A DNA stretch of 35,590 nucleotides from Streptomyces sp. 15-116A (GTDB lineage: Bacteria; Actinomycetota; Actinomycetes; Streptomycetales; Streptomycetaceae), in assembly GCF_025290915.1 (NCBI RefSeq), contig NZ_JAOCQE010000042.1:1-35590 (forward strand). The letters run 5' to 3'. The notes below the pieces were generated by a model. It was given only the letters and a program-made list of their open reading frames with translations, did not search any database and had not been told where the DNA came from. The translations under genes were made by a program, and so were the position numbers. Below, piece after piece: positions 33,721-35,590 of this stretch (its first letter is position 1; each line of letters starts with the position of its first letter).

Positions 33721-33729
33721 TGTGGATAA
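33721..33729. promoter_or_regulatory. DnaA-box-like sequence in the DUF4192/RecQ intergenic region
   Basis: TGTGGATAA, whose complement TTATCCACA is the perfect E. coli DnaA box and fits the relaxed Streptomyces form. It is a single copy, so it is not an origin; a regulatory DnaA site or chance are both possible. Confidence 0.4.
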
Positions 33730-33823
33730 CTGCCGCCAGGGACACGTCACAGCACCCGCCGACCTGGCCGTCCGCACTCACCGGCCGGGCTCGCGGACCC
33801 GGCTGTCACTGCCGTCCTGTTGT

Positions 33824-35590
33824 ATGGAACGCATGGAGCACACCAGCAACGCGGATCTCCGGGCGGCCGCCGACGCCGTCCTCGCCCGTCTCGTCGCGGA
33901 CGCCTCGGGCGAGGCCCGGCTGCGCGAGGACCAGTGGAGGGCGATCGAGGCGCTGGTCGCGGACAAGCGCCGGGCCCTGGTCGTACAGCGCACCGGCTGG
34001 GGCAAGTCCGCGGTCTACTTCGTGGCCACGTCGCTGCTGCGGGCACAGGGCAGCGGCCCCACCGTGATCGTCTCGCCGCTGCTGGCGCTCATGCGCAACC
34101 AGGTCGAGGCAGCGGCCAGAGCCGGGATCCACGCCCGGACGATCAACTCCTCCAACAGCGAGGAGTGGGAGACCATCCAGGGCGAGATCGCCGCGGGCCG
34201 CGTCGATGTCCTGCTGGTGAGCCCCGAGCGGCTGAACAACCCGGACTTCCGCGACGAGGTGCTGCCCGAACTGGCCGCCGCGACCGGGCTGCTGGTGGTG
34301 GACGAGGCCCACTGCATCTCCGACTGGGGCCACGACTTCCGCCCGGACTACCGCCGGCTGCGCACCATGCTCGCCGATCTCCCGCCCGGCGTGCCCGTGC
34401 TCGCCACCACCGCCACCGCCAACGCGCGCGTGACCGCCGACGTCGCCGAACAGCTCGGCACGGGCGGCACCTCGGACGCCCTGGTGCTGCGTGGCCCGCT
34501 CGACCGGGAGAGCCTCAGTCTGAGCGTGTTGCGCCTGCCGGACGCCGCCCACCGGATGGCCTGGCTCGCCGATCATCTGGACGAGCTGCCGGGTTCGGGG
34601 ATCATCTACACCCTCACCGTGGCCGCGGCCGAGGAGGTCACGGCGTTTCTGCGGCAGCGCGGCCACACCGTCGCCTCGTACACCGGCAAGACGGAGAACG
34701 CGGACCGGCAGCAGGCCGAGGAGGACCTCCTCGCCAACAAGGTGAAGGCCCTGGTGGCCACCTCCGCGCTCGGCATGGGCTTCGACAAGCCCGACCTCGG
34801 CTTCGTGGTGCACCTCGGCTCACCGTCCTCCCCCATCTCGTACTACCAGCAGGTCGGCCGCGCGGGGCGCGGTGTGCGTCATGCCGAGGTGCTGCTCCTC
34901 CCGGGCAAGGAGGACGAGGCGATCTGGGAGTACTTCGCCTCACTCGCCTTCCCCTCGGAGGAGTTGGTGCGCCGCACGCTCGACAGCCTCGCGGGCGCCG
35001 ACCGGCCTCTGTCGCTTCCCGCCCTCGAACCCCTGGTGGAGCTGCGCCGTTCCCGGCTGGAGACGATGCTCAAGGTCCTGGACGTGGACGGGGCGGTGCG
35101 GCGGGTCAAGGGCGGCTGGATCGCCACCGGTCAGCCGTGGACCTACGACGGCGAGCGGTACGCCTGGGTGGCGCGCCAGCGCAAGGCCGAACAGCAGGCG
35201 ATGCGCGAGTACGCGGAGACCACGGGCTGCCGGATGGAGTTCCTGCAGCGCCAGTTGGACGACGAGGCGGCCAAACCCTGTGGCCGCTGCGACAACTGCG
35301 CCGGTGCCCGGCACACCGCCGAGGCGTCCGCGGCCGCGCTGGAGGCGGCCCGCGACGATCTCGGCAGGGCCGGCGTCGAGGTGGAACCCCGGCGCATGTG
35401 GCCCACCGGCCTCCCGGCGATCGGCATGAACCTCAAGGGCCGCATCCCGGCGACGGAACAGGCCGCGCAAGGCCGGGCGTTGGGGCGTCTGTCGGACATC
35501 GGCTGGGGCAACAGGCTGCGCCCCATGTTCGCGCCCCAGGCGCCGGACGGCCCCGTGCCCGACGACGTGGCGCGCGCCGTGGTGGGCGTG
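33824..35590 (+). CDS. RecQ-family ATP-dependent DNA helicase (C-terminus cut off)
   Basis: 589 residues are visible, open to the right edge. Helicase domain 1 has Walker [11 protein letters not shown] (around residue 58) and Walker B plus the aromatic-rich RecQ loop [19 protein letters not shown] (DEAH near 160). Domain 2 has [11 protein letters not shown] and motif [13 protein letters not shown]. The RecQ zinc module follows: Cys in TTGCRMEFL and the cluster CGRCDNC near 486. It unwinds DNA 3' to 5' in recombination and repair. A longer tail ([19 protein letters not shown]) begins at about 535. Many actinobacterial relatives carry a phosphoribosyltransferase-like domain there, which I cannot check here. 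ATG 33824 and ATG 33833 are both possible. Neither has a ribosome binding site, so the mRNA may be leaderless. It is divergent from the DUF4192 gene. Confidence 0.92.
   Translation, partial: MERMEHTSNADLRAAADAVLARLVADASGEARLREDQWRAIEALVADKRRALVVQRTGWGKSAVYFVATSLLRAQGSGPTVIVSPLLALMRNQVEAAARAGIHARTINSSNSEEWETIQGEIAAGRVDVLLVSPERLNNPDFRDEVLPELAAATGLLVVDEAHCISDWGHDFRPDYRRLRTMLADLPPGVPVLATTATANARVTADVAEQLGTGGTSDALVLRGPLDRESLSLSVLRLPDAAHRMAWLADHLDELPGSGIIYTLTVAAAEEVTAFLRQRGHTVASYTGKTENADRQQAEEDLLANKVKALVATSALGMGFDKPDLGFVVHLGSPSSPISYYQQVGRAGRGVRHAEVLLLPGKEDEAIWEYFASLAFPSEELVRRTLDSLAGADRPLSLPALEPLVELRRSRLETMLKVLDVDGAVRRVKGGWIATGQPWTYDGERYAWVARQRKAEQQAMREYAETTGCRMEFLQRQLDDEAAKPCGRCDNCAGARHTAEASAAALEAARDDLGRAGVEVEPRRMWPTGLPAIGMNLKGRIPATEQAAQGRALGRLSDIGWGNRLRPMFAPQAPDGPVPDDVARAVVGV

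Noticed and set aside
1..35590. CRISPR, tRNA/rRNA, insertion sequences, prophage or attachment sites
   Set aside because: None seen. Gene content is conserved core and codon use is uniform. The only clear rearrangement is the citrate synthase deletion.

Overview
The window is a piece of a Streptomyces chromosome core. The DNA is very GC-rich with strong third-position GC, spacing is compact, many starts are GTG, and terminators are GC hairpins without T-tracts. It carries the principal sigma factor HrdB next to the sporulation regulator WhiH, and a second gyrase-like pair (ParC/ParE). From memory, not a search, the order matches the S. coelicolor stretch around SCO5841 (ptsH), SCO5820 (hrdB) and SCO5819 (whiH). 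I see no tRNA, rRNA, CRISPR array, transposase, integrase or phage gene.

Layout. 1-2030 (-): GNAT/CoA-ligase fusion cut by the left edge. 2205-2486 (+): HPr (ptsH) with a DasR operator. 2635-3330 (-): GntR/FCD regulator. 3555-4328 (-): secreted M23 peptidase behind a ydaO-type c-di-AMP riboswitch. 4698-7462 (-): two overlapping M16 peptidase-family genes, one catalytic and one not. 7824-10283 (+): parC, whose stop overlaps that of a convergent CobW-type GTPase. 11672-12490: a DUF6082 protein and a small unknown gene. 12674-13775: remnants of two head-to-head citrate synthase-like genes. 13800-14738 (+): sucrase/ferredoxin-like protein under an iron box. 14968-17318 (+): CitA/CitB-like two-component pair. 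17408-19476 (-): acetate-type sodium symporter with its DUF485 partner. 19608-21731 (-): parE. 22172-22402 (+): small zinc-finger-like protein. 22504-23331 (-): secreted trypsin-like protease. 23482-25014 (-): hrdB. 25553-26440 (-): whiH. 26604-28529 (-): ABC ATPase-permease fusion. 28654-29412 (-): Nudix/winged-helix regulator. 29544-31781 (-): glycogen debranching-like protein. 32139-33680 (-): DUF4192 protein. 33824 to the right edge (+): RecQ-type helicase.

Themes. Several genes carry readable control elements: a dre site (GlcNAc/DasR), a c-di-AMP riboswitch (cell-wall hydrolase), an iron box that also contains the -10 box of an apparently leaderless gene, a palindrome inside the promoter of the Nudix regulator, and a WhiG-like -10 before whiH. 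ParC and ParE are about 9 kb apart on opposite strands. The two-component pair probably senses a carboxylate and may control the convergent symporter. The clearest lineage-specific event is the decay of the citrate synthase-like pair. The least understood gene group is the divergent DUF4192/RecQ pair at the right end.
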